Part shown: positions 8,086-16,456 of the stretch, piece by piece
Position numbering within the stretch: position 1 is the stretch's first letter
Layout of the letters: the number at the start of each line of letters is the position of its first letter
Assembly (NCBI GenBank): GCA_013519935.1
Contig: JACDUA010000047.1
Location: 1 to 36,488, forward strand
Source of the DNA: Ectothiorhodospiraceae bacterium WFHF3C12
GTDB taxonomy: Bacteria > Pseudomonadota > Gammaproteobacteria > Nitrococcales > Nitrococcaceae
Length of the DNA stretch: 36,488 bases
Direction of reading: 5' to 3'
Made by a program: the position numbers and the translations under genes
The notes under the pieces: model-generated
The model's database searches: none
Told to the model about the DNA's origin: nothing
Seen by the model: only the letters and a program-made list of their open reading frames with translations

Positions 8086-10074
8086 TTATTCCTTCGTTTG
8101 CTCTTCGCCCTCGATCTCGACGACGACCTTCTGCGCGGCGACCTGATCGCCCTCGCCCACGGTCAGCGAGGCGACCTTGCCGGAGACGGTGGCCACGTGG
8201 ACGTGCTCCATCTTCATGGCCTCCAGCACGATCAGCGACTGACCGCTCTCGACGTAATCGCCCTCGCTGACGTGAACGGCAACGACACGGCCGTTCATGG
8301 CGGCGCGCACCTTGCCGTCGCCCCCGGAGAGGTCCTCGCGGGTCGCGGGGGCGTAGGTATGATCATGGATGCGGTAGGCGTGGCCGCGGTAGCGGAACAT
8401 CAGCACTTCCTGGTCGCGGACCAGGATCGCCGTCTCGGTGAGCCCGTCGCAGGAGAACGTGACCCGGTCCGCCTGGATGCCCAGCAGGTCCACCGTCAGG
8501 CCATAGTCCTCGCCCTCCATCACCACCTCGAAGCGGCCGTCGTCGTCGAGCTGGATGTCGGCGACGCAACGCTCGGGGCCGACGTCGAAGCGGAAGATCA
8601 ACGGCAGCCGGTGAGCGATGGGACTGACCTCGCCCCGGTGGGTGCCCTGCATGTCCGTGGTGAACAGCAGCACCGCCGCCAGGGCACGGGCCCTGGCGTC
8701 CACGTCCTCGTCGCGGGCCAGCAGGGCCTCGCCGTGGGCGTCGATGTAGGCCGTGGTGGCGCCGCCCTCGGCGAAGACGTCGTGGCGCAGGCAGCGCATC
8801 AGGAAGGCCTGGTTGGTCTCCACGCCCAGGGCGACGGCATCCTCCAGGGCGCTGGCGAGCCGGCGCCGGGCCTCGTCCCGGTCGTCGCCGTGGCTGATGA
8901 GCTTGGCGATCATCGAGTCGTAGAAGGGCGGGATCTCCGACCCCGACTCGATGGCGTCCTCGACGCGGATACCGGCCGGCATGCGCCACAGCGCCATGGT
9001 GCCGCTCTGGGGCATGAACGACTGCTCGGGGCTCTCTGCGCAGAGGCGGACCTCGATGCTGTGGCCGCTGTAACTCACCTGATCCTGGCTGATGGGCAGC
9101 GGCTCGCCGGCCGCCGCCCGCAGCTGCAGCTCCACCAGGTCCAGGCCGGTAATGGCCTCGGTCACCGGGTGCTCGACCTGCAGCCGCGTGTTCATCTCCA
9201 TGAAGTAGTAGTTGCCGTCGCGGTCGAGCAGGAACTCCAGGGTGCCGGCGCCCTCGTATTCGATGGCCTTGGCCGCCGCCACGGCGGTGGCGCCCATCTC
9301 GGCGCGCAGGCTCTCGTCGACGGCGGGCGAGGGGGCCTCCTCGATGACCTTCTGGTGGCGGCGCTGCACGGAGCAATCGCGCTCGCCCAGGTGGATGGCG
9401 TTGCCGTGGCGGTCGGCGACGACCTGGATCTCCACGTGGCGGGGCTCCAGGATGGCGCGCTCCAGGATCACGTCGGCGTCGCCGAAGGCGCTCTCCGCCT
9501 CGGACCGGGCGCTGCGCAGCGCCTCGGGAAAGCTGGCGGCGTCCTCGACCAGGCGCATGCCGCGGCCGCCGCCGCCGGCGGTGGCCTTGATCATGATGGG
9601 GAAGCCAATGCGCTCGGCCTCCTCGACCAGCTTCGCCTCGCTCTGGTCCTCGCCCTGGTAGCCGGGCACGCAGGGCACGCCCGCCTCGGTCATCAGCCGC
9701 TTGGCGCCGGCTTTGTGGCCCATGGCCTCGATGGCCCCGGCCGACGGCCCGATGAACACGATGCCCGCCTCGGCACAGGCCCGGGGCAGGTCCGCGTTCT
9801 CGGCGAGAAAGCCATAGCCGGGATGGATGGCGTCGGCGCCGCTGATCCGCGCCGCCTCCATGATGCGGTCGATGCGCAGATAGGACTCCGCCGGGAGCGC
9901 CTCGCCGATGTGCACGGCCTGATCGGCGGCCCGGACGTGCCGGGCGCTGCGATCGGCGCTGGAATAGACCGCCACCGTGCGGTAACCCATGGCCCGGGCG
10001 GTGCGGATCACCCGCAGGGCGATCTCGCCGCGGTTGGCGATGAGAATCTTGTTGAAGGGGGTCGGTTTGCTCAT
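8086..10074 (-). CDS. Acyl-CoA carboxylase alpha subunit (biotin carboxylase + biotin carrier)
   Basis: 662 residues, the length of MCC/GCC/PCC-type alpha subunits. The biotin carboxylase N domain starts at 8 (ILIANRGEIAL), the ATP-grasp glycine loop GGGGRGM is at 167-173, ERDCSVQRRHQK at 231-242, and EMNTRLQVEH at 293-302. The C-terminal biotinyl domain has EAMKM with the biotinylated Lys at 621. It carboxylates biotin with ATP and bicarbonate for the beta subunit. It lies 62 bp after the beta gene and 12 bp before the hydratase. The set carboxylase beta-alpha-hydratase matches both leucine (Liu) and acyclic terpene (Atu) modules. I cannot separate methylcrotonyl- from geranyl-CoA specificity from the alpha subunit. 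Confidence 0.95.
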   Translation of the reverse strand: MSKPTPFNKILIANRGEIALRVIRTARAMGYRTVAVYSSADRSARHVRAADQAVHIGEALPAESYLRIDRIMEAARISGADAIHPGYGFLAENADLPRACAEAGIVFIGPSAGAIEAMGHKAGAKRLMTEAGVPCVPGYQGEDQSEAKLVEEAERIGFPIMIKATAGGGGRGMRLVEDAASFPEALRSARSEAESAFGDADVILERAILEPRHVEIQVVADRHGNAIHLGERDCSVQRRHQKVIEEAPSPAVDESLRAEMGATAVAAAKAIEYEGAGTLEFLLDRDGNYYFMEMNTRLQVEHPVTEAITGLDLVELQLRAAAGEPLPISQDQVSYSGHSIEVRLCAESPEQSFMPQSGTMALWRMPAGIRVEDAIESGSEIPPFYDSMIAKLISHGDDRDEARRRLASALEDAVALGVETNQAFLMRCLRHDVFAEGGATTAYIDAHGEALLARDEDVDARARALAAVLLFTTDMQGTHRGEVSPIAHRLPLIFRFDVGPERCVADIQLDDDGRFEVVMEGEDYGLTVDLLGIQADRVTFSCDGLTETAILVRDQEVLMFRYRGHAYRIHDHTYAPATREDLSGGDGKVRAAMNGRVVAVHVSEGDYVESGQSLIVLEAMKMEHVHVATVSGKVASLTVGEGDQVAAQKVVVEIEGEEQTKE

Positions 10075-10136
10075 AGTCGTTACGGGCCCTGCTCAGCTCT
10101 GTCCGGCTTGCCGTCTCGTCGCGACCGTGTACGGCG

Positions 10137-11756
10137 TCAGGGCCGCGCCACGGAGAACTGCATGCGGTGCGGATCTCTCGCCTCCGCCTCGCGGCAGACC
10201 GAGAGCACGAAGGAGAGGACCGTGCGCGTGTCGCGGGGATCGATCACGCCGTCGTCCAGCAACCGGGCGCTGGTGGTGAACACGTCCATCTGGCTGTCGA
10301 AGGTCTCGATGATCTGCTTCTCCAGCTTCTCGAGCTTTTCATGGTCCACCTCGCCCTTTCGCTTCATGGCCGCCTCGGTGACGATGCTCATGGTCCTGGC
10401 CGCCTGCTCGCCGCCCATGACCGCCGTCTTGGCGTTGGGCCAGGAGAAGCAGAAGCGCGGGTGGAACCCCCGGCCGCACATGCCGTAGTTGCCCGCCCCG
10501 AACGATGCACCGCAGTAGAGCGTGATCTGGGGGACGGTGGCGTTGGTGACCGCCTGGATCATCTTCGAGCCGTGCTTGATCATGCCGGCCTGCTCGGTTT
10601 CCGTGCCCACCATGTAGCCGGTGGTGTTGTTGAGATAGATGATCGGCGTGCGGGCCTGGCAGCAGGACTGGATGAAGTGGGTGGCCTTGTTGGCCCCGGC
10701 CACGTCGATGGGGCCGTTGTTCGTGATGATGCCCACCGGCCGGCCCTCGATGCGGGCGTTGCCGCAGACGGTCGAAGGCCCGTAGTTGGCGCCGAACTCC
10801 ACGAAATCGGAATCGTCGATGATCCGGGCAATGACCTCCTTCATGTCCACGGGCCGCTTGTGGTCCATGGGCATGATGCCCAGCAGCTCGTCGGCGTCGT
10901 ACCGCGGCGCCCGGTAATCCCGCGCCGGCTCCTCGGGCACCTGGCTGTTCCAGTCGAAATTGCCGACGATCTCCCGGACCAGGCGCAGCGCGTCGCGATC
11001 GTCTTCTGCGAGGTAGTCGCCCAGGCCGGAGATGGTGGTGTGCATCTCCGCGCCGCCCAGATCCTCCTCGGTGGCCTCCTCGCCGGTGGCCGCCTTGAGC
11101 AGCGGCGGCCCCGCCAGGAACGCCCGGGAGCGGCCGCGCACCATGATGATGTAGTCCGAAAGCCCGGTCTGATAGGCACCGCCGGCTGTGGAGGAGCCGT
11201 GGGTCACCGTGACGACGGGCAGGCCCGCCGCCGACAGCCGGGCCAGGTTGCGGAACAGGCTGCCGCCGCGGACGAAGTCCTCCACCCGGTAGTTGGGCAG
11301 GTTGGCGCCGGCGCTCTCCACCAGCTGCACGTAGGGCAGCTTGTTCTCCAGGGCCAGCTCCTGGGCCCGGAGCTGCTTGTCGAGGCCCATGGGCTGCATG
11401 GCGCCGGCATCGATGCCGGAATCCGACGCCGCCAGCATCACCCGCACGCCGGAGACGTAGCCGATGCCCACGATGGTGCCGCCCCCGGGCACGCTCTCGT
11501 CGGGGTCCGGACGGTCCATGCAGTAGCCGGCCAGGGTGGAGAGCTCCAGGAACGGTGCGCCGGGGTCGAGGACCAGGGCGATGCGTTCGCGGGGCAGGAG
11601 CTGGCCGCGGCGCTCGAAACGCTCCTTGGAGCGGGCGGACTTCTGCCGGGTACGCTCCTCCAGCCCCCGCACCCGTTCCAGCAGGGCGCGCATGCCTTCG
11701 GTGTTGTCCCGGAAGGTCTCGCCGGAGATGGGAATCTTCGATTCGATGACTGCCAT
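10137..11756 (-). CDS. Acyl-CoA carboxylase beta subunit (carboxyltransferase)
   Basis: 539 residues. Two crotonase-like carboxyltransferase halves are visible. The N half has the oxyanion segment TAGGAY at 190-195 and GPPLLKAATGEEA at 216-228; the C half has NNTTGYMVG and CGASFGAGNYGMCGRG. This is the MCC/GCC-type carboxyltransferase that moves CO2 from biotin to the gamma carbon of a 3-methyl-2-enoyl-CoA, or to a related acyl-CoA. The stretch RGRSRAFLAGPP and GGAEMHTTISGLGDY look more like AtuC-type and 'acyl-CoA carboxylase' homologues than like textbook MCC beta, but this is a visual impression. The ATG at 11756 was chosen because upstream codons are repetitive Arg/Ala. It is the first gene of its operon, with an operator-like palindrome about 215 bp upstream. 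Confidence 0.93.
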   Translation of the reverse strand: MAVIESKIPISGETFRDNTEGMRALLERVRGLEERTRQKSARSKERFERRGQLLPRERIALVLDPGAPFLELSTLAGYCMDRPDPDESVPGGGTIVGIGYVSGVRVMLAASDSGIDAGAMQPMGLDKQLRAQELALENKLPYVQLVESAGANLPNYRVEDFVRGGSLFRNLARLSAAGLPVVTVTHGSSTAGGAYQTGLSDYIIMVRGRSRAFLAGPPLLKAATGEEATEEDLGGAEMHTTISGLGDYLAEDDRDALRLVREIVGNFDWNSQVPEEPARDYRAPRYDADELLGIMPMDHKRPVDMKEVIARIIDDSDFVEFGANYGPSTVCGNARIEGRPVGIITNNGPIDVAGANKATHFIQSCCQARTPIIYLNNTTGYMVGTETEQAGMIKHGSKMIQAVTNATVPQITLYCGASFGAGNYGMCGRGFHPRFCFSWPNAKTAVMGGEQAARTMSIVTEAAMKRKGEVDHEKLEKLEKQIIETFDSQMDVFTTSARLLDDGVIDPRDTRTVLSFVLSVCREAEARDPHRMQFSVARP

Positions 11757-11951
11757 AGTGCCTACAACCCGGGGTTTGATACCGTCGTATCGGTCACCGC
11801 GGCGCCGGCGCTGTTCGAGCGCGGCCGGCGCCGCGGGCCGTCCAGCCAAGTTCCGATCACCCTAACCGGGCGCTGGTAGCCGGTCTTGCGAGAATTGGCT
11901 GTCCGAGACCGCTCCGGCGCAGGGTGCTTGGGTGTCACCGCCAGTGAAGCT

Positions 11952-11957
11952 AGTATA
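11952..11957 (-). promoter_or_regulatory. Candidate -10 element for the carboxylase operon
   Basis: On the minus strand this reads TATACT, five of six bases of the sigma-70 consensus. It lies immediately downstream of the palindrome at 11971-11984, which would cover the -35 zone. No good -35 hexamer is seen at 16-18 bp, as is common for activated or repressed promoters. The predicted leader to 11756 would be about 190 bases. Confidence 0.4.
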
Positions 11958-11966
11958 GAACGGTGC

Positions 11967-11988
11967 GTTGAGCAAGCGTTCGGTCAAG
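11967..11988. promoter_or_regulatory. Operator-like palindrome between carboxylase and GST genes
   Basis: The core AGCAA-GCGT-TCGGT (11971-11984) is flanked by TTG and CAAG, giving TTGAGCAA...GGTCAAG. It is a variant of the ACCAA-N4-TTGGT element found at 5592, 5609, 16308 and 19775, and is closest in its flanks to the 19771-19792 copy. It lies in the 312-bp divergent gap and sits against the minus-strand TATACT. The remainder of the gap shows no gene. Confidence 0.6.
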
Positions 11989-12068
11989 AACCCGCCGACG
12001 AGGCCGCCAGTGCACGGGAAACCGGCAGCCCGACATAACCGAAGTGCTGACAAGGGGAGGTGGAATCG

Positions 12069-12710
12069 ATGTTCGTCCTGTATCACTGCATGAGCGCCCG
12101 GTCCTTCCGGCCGCTGTGGACCCTGGAAGAGCTGGGCCTGGAATGCGACCTGCGCATGCTGCCGTTCCCGCCCCGGGTTTTCGAGAAGAGCTACCTGGAG
12201 GTGAACCCGCTCGGCACCATTCCCGCCTTCTTCGACGGCGACACCCGGATGACCGAGTCCGCCGCGATCTGCCAGTACCTGGTCACCCGCTACGGGCCGA
12301 CCCCGCTCAACGTGACGCCGGAGGAGCCCGCCTATGGCGCGTTTCTGAACTACCTGCACTTCGGCGAGGCGACGCTGACCTTTCCGCAGACCCTGGTGCT
12401 GCGCTACTCCACCCTGGAGCCGGAAGAGCGGCGCCAGCCCCAGGTGGCCGAGGACTACCGCAAATGGTTCCTGGCGAGGCTGCGCGGCATCGACGCGCTG
12501 CTCAAGGAGCAGCCCTATCTCTGCGGCGAGCGCTTCACGGCGGCCGACATCTCCGTGGGCTACGCCCTGATGCTCGCCAACAACCTGGGCATCGGCGAGG
12601 ACATTCCCGAGGCCGTGGCGGCGTACTGGGCGCGCCTGACCGAGCGCGAGGGCTACCGCAACGCCCTCAAGCGCCAGAAGGAAGCCGCCGAGGCCCAGGG
12701 CATCAGCTAG
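12069..12710 (+). CDS. Glutathione S-transferase family protein
   Basis: 213 residues. The N-terminal thioredoxin-like domain (about 1-77) has SARSFR near the glutathione site, the cis-Pro segment LGTIPAF and TESAAICQYL (the SNAIL/TRAC-like Glu-Ser pair). The C-terminal all-helical domain contains LCGERFTAADISVG, the GST N-capping box. The ATG at 12069 is preferred over a GTG three codons upstream because GGGGAGG ends 8 bases before it. GSTs next to acyl-CoA or aromatic degradation genes often act as isomerases, dehalogenases or stress enzymes; the reaction here is unknown. Its last codons (EAAEAQGIS, stop) are copied in the tandem duplication that follows. Confidence 0.9.
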   Translation: MFVLYHCMSARSFRPLWTLEELGLECDLRMLPFPPRVFEKSYLEVNPLGTIPAFFDGDTRMTESAAICQYLVTRYGPTPLNVTPEEPAYGAFLNYLHFGEATLTFPQTLVLRYSTLEPEERRQPQVAEDYRKWFLARLRGIDALLKEQPYLCGERFTAADISVGYALMLANNLGIGEDIPEAVAAYWARLTEREGYRNALKRQKEAAEAQGIS

Positions 12711-12986
12711 CGGTCATTGTCGGATGGCAAGCCCATCCCACCTGCGGCTCGGGCAGGGGATCCGTTGTGGGAGCGGCGTCGTCGCCGCAACGGGCCTGTT
12801 CGTGCCATCGCCGCGGGGACGCGCCTCCCACGGGTGGGTCTTATCGTCGGAGCAGGTTATCTACCCGTAGGTCGGCACCGGCGAAGCCGGCGCCGACACC
12901 CGCTCTGGATTGTCGGACAGCAAGCCCATTCGACCTACGGCTGCTGCCGGCACGCCTCGGTGCCCGGCTCCGGGCTGCGGGAGGAG
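12684..12986 (+). repeat. Tandem duplication, copy 1 (303-bp unit, includes GST 3' end)
   Basis: Copy 1 begins inside the GST gene at GCCGCCGAGGCCCAGG, includes its stop (TAG 12708-12710), and continues through REP-like palindromes to 12986. The same order of sequence recurs 303 bp further on with only scattered substitutions. Within the unit a shorter sequence (GTCGGATGGCAAG and relatives) occurs twice, near 12720 and 12914, so the duplication sits on older REP-like repeats. Confidence 0.88.
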
Positions 12987-13285
12987 GCCGCCGAGGCCCA
13001 GGGCATCAGCTAGCGGTCATTGTCGGATGGCAAGTCCATCCGACCTGCGGCTCGGTCAGGGGATGCGTTGTGGGAGCGGCGTCGTCGCCGCGAAGGGCCT
13101 GTTCGTGCCATCGCCGCGGGGACGCGCCTCCCACGGGTGGGTCTTATCGTCGGAGCAGGTTATGTACCCGTAGGTCGGCACCGGCGAAGCCGGCGCCGAC
13201 ACCCGCTCTGGATTGTCGGATAACAAGCCCATTCGACCTCCGGCGGCTGCCGGCACGCCTCGGTGCCTGGCTCCGGCCGTGGGAG
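12987..13285 (+). repeat. Tandem duplication, copy 2
   Basis: Starts GCCGCCGAGGCCCAGG at 12987, exactly 303 bp after copy 1, and carries a second, non-functional copy of the GST C-terminal codons with TAG at 13011-13013. Homology fades near 13275-13285 after a 1-base indel. It contains the clean hairpin GTCGGATGG-CAAGT-CCATCCGAC (13022-13044) and a longer imperfect palindrome (13070-13134) that opens GTGGGAGCGGCG and ends CGCGCCTCCCAC. Confidence 0.88.
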
Positions 13286-13460
13286 GCGCGTCCCCGCGGC
13301 GACCGGCGCCTTGCCGGTTCGCGGCCAGGGGCCGCTCCTACGGCCTGGCGGCCATGGCACCTGTAGGAGCGGCGCGAGCCGCGATCCGGGCCTGGCGGGG
13401 CCTTCCGCCTTGCGGTCCTCCAGCAGGGGCTCGGCGACAGGTCGACGCAAGACCGCGGGG
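13270..13460. repeat. REP-like palindromic elements upstream of bioB
   Basis: A third copy of the GTGGGAGGCGCGTCCCCGCGG element lies just past copy 2. A facing pair CCGCTCCTAC (13332-13341) / GTAGGAGCGG (13363-13372) also occurs, with 21 bases between. GTAGGAGCGG...GCCGCGAT and GTAGGTCGG-type palindromes are typical of extragenic REP families in gammaproteobacteria. No coding potential of its own is credible here. The 13461-13582 remainder holds the bioB leader; I see no BirA-type operator in it. Confidence 0.65.
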
Positions 13461-13582
13461 GGCATGACGGCCTAGCCTGTCCGTATTGTTTCCCGGTCCC
13501 CGGGTCCGGCCATGGGCGCGCGCCGCGCAGCCAACGGCCGACCCCGAGACCGCTTCCACGTGACCGACATCCGAGGTATGCC

Positions 13583-14581
13583 ATGAGCCGCGATAACGAC
13601 ACGGCCATCCGACACGACTGGACGGCGTCGGAGGTGCAGGCGCTTTTCGACGCGCCGTTCAACGACCTGATCTTCCGCGCCCAGGCGGTCCACCGGGCGC
13701 ACTTCGACCCCAACGAGATCCAGGTCAGCACCTTGCTGAGCATCAAGACCGGCGCCTGCCCCGAGGACTGCAAGTACTGCCCGCAGAGCGTGCGCTACAA
13801 CACGGGCCTGGAGCGGGAGCCCCTGATGGACGTGGACGCGGTGCTGAGCGCCGCCCGGGAGGCGCGGGACGCCGGGGCGACCCGGTTCTGCATGGGCGCG
13901 GCGTGGCGCAGCCCGAAGGATCGCGACATGCCCAAGGTGGAGGCCATGATCCGCGGCGTTCGGGAGATGGGCCTGGAGACCTGCATGACGCTGGGCATGC
14001 TCTCCGACGACCAGACGCGGCGGCTGAGCGAGGCCGGCCTGGACTACTACAATCACAACCTGGACACGTCGGAGGCGTTCTACGACCAGGTCATCACCAC
14101 CCGGACCTATCAGGACCGGCTCGATACCCTGGAGCGCGTCCGGCAGGCCGGCATGAAGGTGTGCTGCGGCGGCATCATCGGCATGGGCGAGTCCGACGGA
14201 GACCGGGTGGAGCTGCTGCGAACCCTGGCGAACCTTCCCGCGCATCCGCAGAGCGTGCCCATCAATCAGCTCATCCAGGTTCCCGGAACGCCGCTGGACG
14301 GCGTGGAGGCCCCCGATCCGCTGGATTTCGTCCGCTGCATCGCCGTGGCCCGCATCCTGATGCCGGCCTCCTACGTCCGGCTCTCCGCCGGTCGCACGGA
14401 CATGAGCGACGAGACCCAGGCGCTGTGTTTCCTGGCGGGCGCCAACAGCATCTTCGCCGGCGACCGGCTGCTGACCACCGAGAACCCCGGCGAGGATCAC
14501 GACAGCCGCCTGATGAATCGCCTGGGCCTGCGCCCGGAGCCGGGCGCCGCCGAGCCCCGGGCCGAGGCGGCCACCGGGTGA
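13583..14581 (+). CDS. bioB: Biotin synthase
   Basis: 332 residues, slightly shorter than E. coli BioB. Radical-SAM [4Fe-4S] ligands are Cys59, Cys63 and Cys66 (CPEDCKYC). The [2Fe-2S] ligands are Cys103, Cys134, Cys194 and Arg266 (YVRLSAGR), which match E. coli Cys97, Cys128, Cys188 and Arg260 with a constant offset of six. YNHNLDTS at 156-163 is the family signature. It inserts sulfur into dethiobiotin. GAGGT lies 5 bases before the ATG. It stands alone here without bioFHCD, but close to the biotin-dependent carboxylase operon whose alpha subunit needs its product. Confidence 0.97.
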   Translation: MSRDNDTAIRHDWTASEVQALFDAPFNDLIFRAQAVHRAHFDPNEIQVSTLLSIKTGACPEDCKYCPQSVRYNTGLEREPLMDVDAVLSAAREARDAGATRFCMGAAWRSPKDRDMPKVEAMIRGVREMGLETCMTLGMLSDDQTRRLSEAGLDYYNHNLDTSEAFYDQVITTRTYQDRLDTLERVRQAGMKVCCGGIIGMGESDGDRVELLRTLANLPAHPQSVPINQLIQVPGTPLDGVEAPDPLDFVRCIAVARILMPASYVRLSAGRTDMSDETQALCFLAGANSIFAGDRLLTTENPGEDHDSRLMNRLGLRPEPGAAEPRAEAATG

Positions 14582-14589
14582 CGGGTCGA

Positions 14590-14615
14590 GCGGGCGGTCG
14601 TATCAGGCCGCCCGC
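14590..14615. terminator. Hairpin at the convergent bioB / AraC 3' ends
   Basis: GCGGGCGG (14590-14597) / CCGCCCGC (14608-14615), perfect 8-bp stem with a 10-base loop. It starts 8 bp past the bioB stop and overlaps the last codons of the AraC-type gene. No T-run follows, so termination is only a possibility. Confidence 0.4.
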
Positions 14616-15412
14616 ACCCGGGAGCGCTCCTGTACCAGCAGCGAGAGGCGCCGCGAGCCGGCGAAAATCTCCCGCGGCGGCAACCCGTAGACCTGGCGGA
14701 TGGAGTGACTGAAATGGGTGGAGTCCGGGTAGCCAACCTCCAGGGCCACGTCCAGCAGGGTGGTGCGGCGCGTGACGTGATAGAGCATGCTTCGCGCCCG
14801 CTTCCAGGCCCGGAACTTGCGAAAGGTGGCGCCGACGTCGTCCTTGAAGACGTGCAGGAAGCGGGAGAAGGAGAGCCCCGCCGCCGCCGCGCATTCCTCA
14901 GCCGTGTACTGGGCGTTGGGCGCCTGGGCGATGCGCTCGACGATCATCTCCACGCGGGGATCGAGATGCCGCCGCGGCAGCGCCTCGCCCCAGAACAGCT
15001 GATCGCCGTCGAGCCCCTCGACGGAGGCACTCATGCCGATACGCTGCAGATAGGCGTAGGCGGCCCGGATACGCTCGAGCATGGCGGCGTCCGGCCCCCC
15101 GTCTGTCGGCTGCAGGGCGGCCGGCAACCGGCCGAAGTCGATGCTCTCCGGCTCGATCATGATGGCGCCGATCATCTGATCGTCCGTCGCGATGCGGTGG
15201 GGCTGGAACGGCGGCACCACCGCCATGTCCCGTTCCACCCAGTCGCCGCCCGGCAGGGCGATGCGCAAAGGCCGCTGCAGTGAGGCGTACACGGTCAGCG
15301 AACCGAAGTTGCGCAGCGAGGGGGCGCCCAGCAGCCCGAGGTAGAACACCCGGTCCGTGCCCATGAGCATGACGCGCTCACGGCCGATGCGGGTCCGCGA
15401 ATCGGCTCCCAT
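14603..15412 (-). CDS. AraC-family transcriptional regulator
   Basis: 269 residues. The N-terminal part (1-150) is a poorly conserved effector-sensing domain with a cupin-like strand pattern (LRIALPGGDW, PPFQPHRI). The C-terminal AraC DNA-binding domain has two helix-turn-helices, about 171-190 (AEECAAAAGLSFSRFLHVFK) and 219-241 (with VALEVGYPDSTHFSHSIRQ), and the typical YGLPPREIF end. The start at 15412 has GGAGGAGA about 7 bases upstream. It converges on bioB and shares a 69-bp gap with the end of the crotonase gene at 15482, transcribed in the same direction. Target genes are unknown; the adjacent crotonase is the obvious candidate. Confidence 0.93.
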   Translation of the reverse strand: MGADSRTRIGRERVMLMGTDRVFYLGLLGAPSLRNFGSLTVYASLQRPLRIALPGGDWVERDMAVVPPFQPHRIATDDQMIGAIMIEPESIDFGRLPAALQPTDGGPDAAMLERIRAAYAYLQRIGMSASVEGLDGDQLFWGEALPRRHLDPRVEMIVERIAQAPNAQYTAEECAAAAGLSFSRFLHVFKDDVGATFRKFRAWKRARSMLYHVTRRTTLLDVALEVGYPDSTHFSHSIRQVYGLPPREIFAGSRRLSLLVQERSRVRAA

Positions 15413-15481
15413 GATGTCTCCTCCTCTCCGGCCGGCTTTGTGTTATCGATCGCCGCGCTCCTGGCGCATGCCGGATTGCCG

Positions 15482-16261
15482 TTATTTGAACGCGGGTTCG
15501 CGCTTCTCCTGAAAAGCCTTGATGCCCTCGCGCGCCTCGGCACCGGCGCCGGAGGCGGCCATCGCCCGGCGCTCGGCGGCCAGCTGGGCGTCGAGTCCCT
15601 GATTCTCCGCCGCGTGGAGCAGCGCCTTGGTGCGGCCTATGGCCCCGGTGGCGGCACTCGCGAGACGGCCCGCCAGCGCCGTGACACGCTCCTCGAGCGC
15701 CCCGGCCGGCACGACCTCGTCGAACAGGCCCCATTCAAGACAGGTCTCCGCCTTGAGGCTCTCGTTGAGGAACAGGATGCGCTTGGCGCGCGCCATGCCC
15801 GCGCGGCGCAGCAGCAACGCGGACACGCCCACGTCCGGCGTCAGGCCGATGGCCGTGTAGCCGCCACGCAGCTTGGCGGTATCCGCGGCGATGACCAGAT
15901 CCGCGGCAAGGGCCAGGCCGATGCCGCCGCCGCCCAGCGGGCCGTTGACGGCGGCGATGACCGGCACCGGCAGCTCCACGAGCTGGGAAACCATGGCATT
16001 GAGCCGGGCCAGGCTGTCGGCCAGCGTGCGGGGCAGCGCGTCGATATCGGCCATGGAGCGTTTGATGTCGCCGCCCACGCAGAAGGCCTCACCCCGGCCC
16101 GAGAGGATCAGCACCCGCAGGTCCGGCGCCGCGGCGGCCGCCTGGACGACCTCGCAGAGCCCATCGCCCAGCTCGGCGCCGATGGCGTTGCCCTGTTCCG
16201 GCCGGTTGAGCTCGATGCGACCGATGCCGTCTTTGACTGAGAAAAGCACTGCCTCGGTCAA
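15482..16261 (-). CDS. Enoyl-CoA hydratase/isomerase, PaaG-like
   Basis: 259 residues from a TTG start at 16261. That codon is preferred because GGGAGGGAG ends 5 bases before it; a GTG at 16249 would give 255 residues. Crotonase elements are CVGGDI (61-66), GGGGIG (110-115) and YTAIGLTPDVG (135-145). Neither crotonase glutamate is present (Gly114 and Tyr135 replace them), while the IGLxPD segment is typical of PaaG/isomerase-type members that use an Asp. It is therefore more likely an enoyl-CoA isomerase than a hydratase. It is divergent from tpm across an operator-like palindrome. An in-frame extension upstream is a shadow of tpm. Confidence 0.88.
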   Translation of the reverse strand: MTEAVLFSVKDGIGRIELNRPEQGNAIGAELGDGLCEVVQAAAAAPDLRVLILSGRGEAFCVGGDIKRSMADIDALPRTLADSLARLNAMVSQLVELPVPVIAAVNGPLGGGGIGLALAADLVIAADTAKLRGGYTAIGLTPDVGVSALLLRRAGMARAKRILFLNESLKAETCLEWGLFDEVVPAGALEERVTALAGRLASAATGAIGRTKALLHAAENQGLDAQLAAERRAMAASGAGAEAREGIKAFQEKREPAFK

Positions 16262-16307
16262 ACCGACTCCCTCCCGAGCGTCGTGCCTGAATGTTCGTCG
16301 AATGTAA

Positions 16308-16321
16308 ACCAAACACTTGGT
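16308..16321. promoter_or_regulatory. Operator-like palindrome between crotonase and tpm
   Basis: ACCAA-ACAC-TTGGT, a perfect match to the shared half-sites, followed by CAAG (TTGGTCAAG). Read on the other strand it gives TTGACCAAGTGTTTGGTTT, which matches the 5606-5624 site at most positions. It overlaps the -35 box of the tpm promoter (16317-16322), so binding would repress tpm and could affect the divergent crotonase gene. Confidence 0.68.
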
Positions 16322-16345
16322 CAAGAACAATGCCGCGCTTATACT
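16317..16345 (+). promoter_or_regulatory. Sigma-70-type promoter for tpm
   Basis: TTGGTC (16317-16322), 17-bp spacer, TATACT (16340-16345). Predicted start near 16352, giving a leader of about 105 bases to the ATG at 16457. The -35 lies inside the operator-like palindrome. Confidence 0.65.
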
Positions 16346-16456
16346 CGCTACGCGAGGCAGCACTGCACGGGCCCGCCCCATGCATGATGGCTGCAAGCGG
16401 CGGGGCCCGCCACCCAATAGAAGAAGAGATTCGCCGAAAACCGGACGAGTGCCACC

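Noticed and set aside
7246-10488. A 1080-residue plus-strand open frame
   Set aside because: It lies antisense to the carboxylase alpha and hydratase genes. Long stop-free antisense frames are a by-product of high GC at third codon positions, and its Gly/Ala/Asp/His-rich sequence has no domain.
12717-13256. Short Arg-rich proteins beginning MSDGK in both duplication copies
   Set aside because: They are translations of REP-like palindromes; the similarity between them comes from the DNA duplication, and there is no ribosome-binding site.
12684-13285. CRISPR array
   Set aside because: The repeat unit is 303 bp, with two copies only and no regular short-repeat/spacer pattern.
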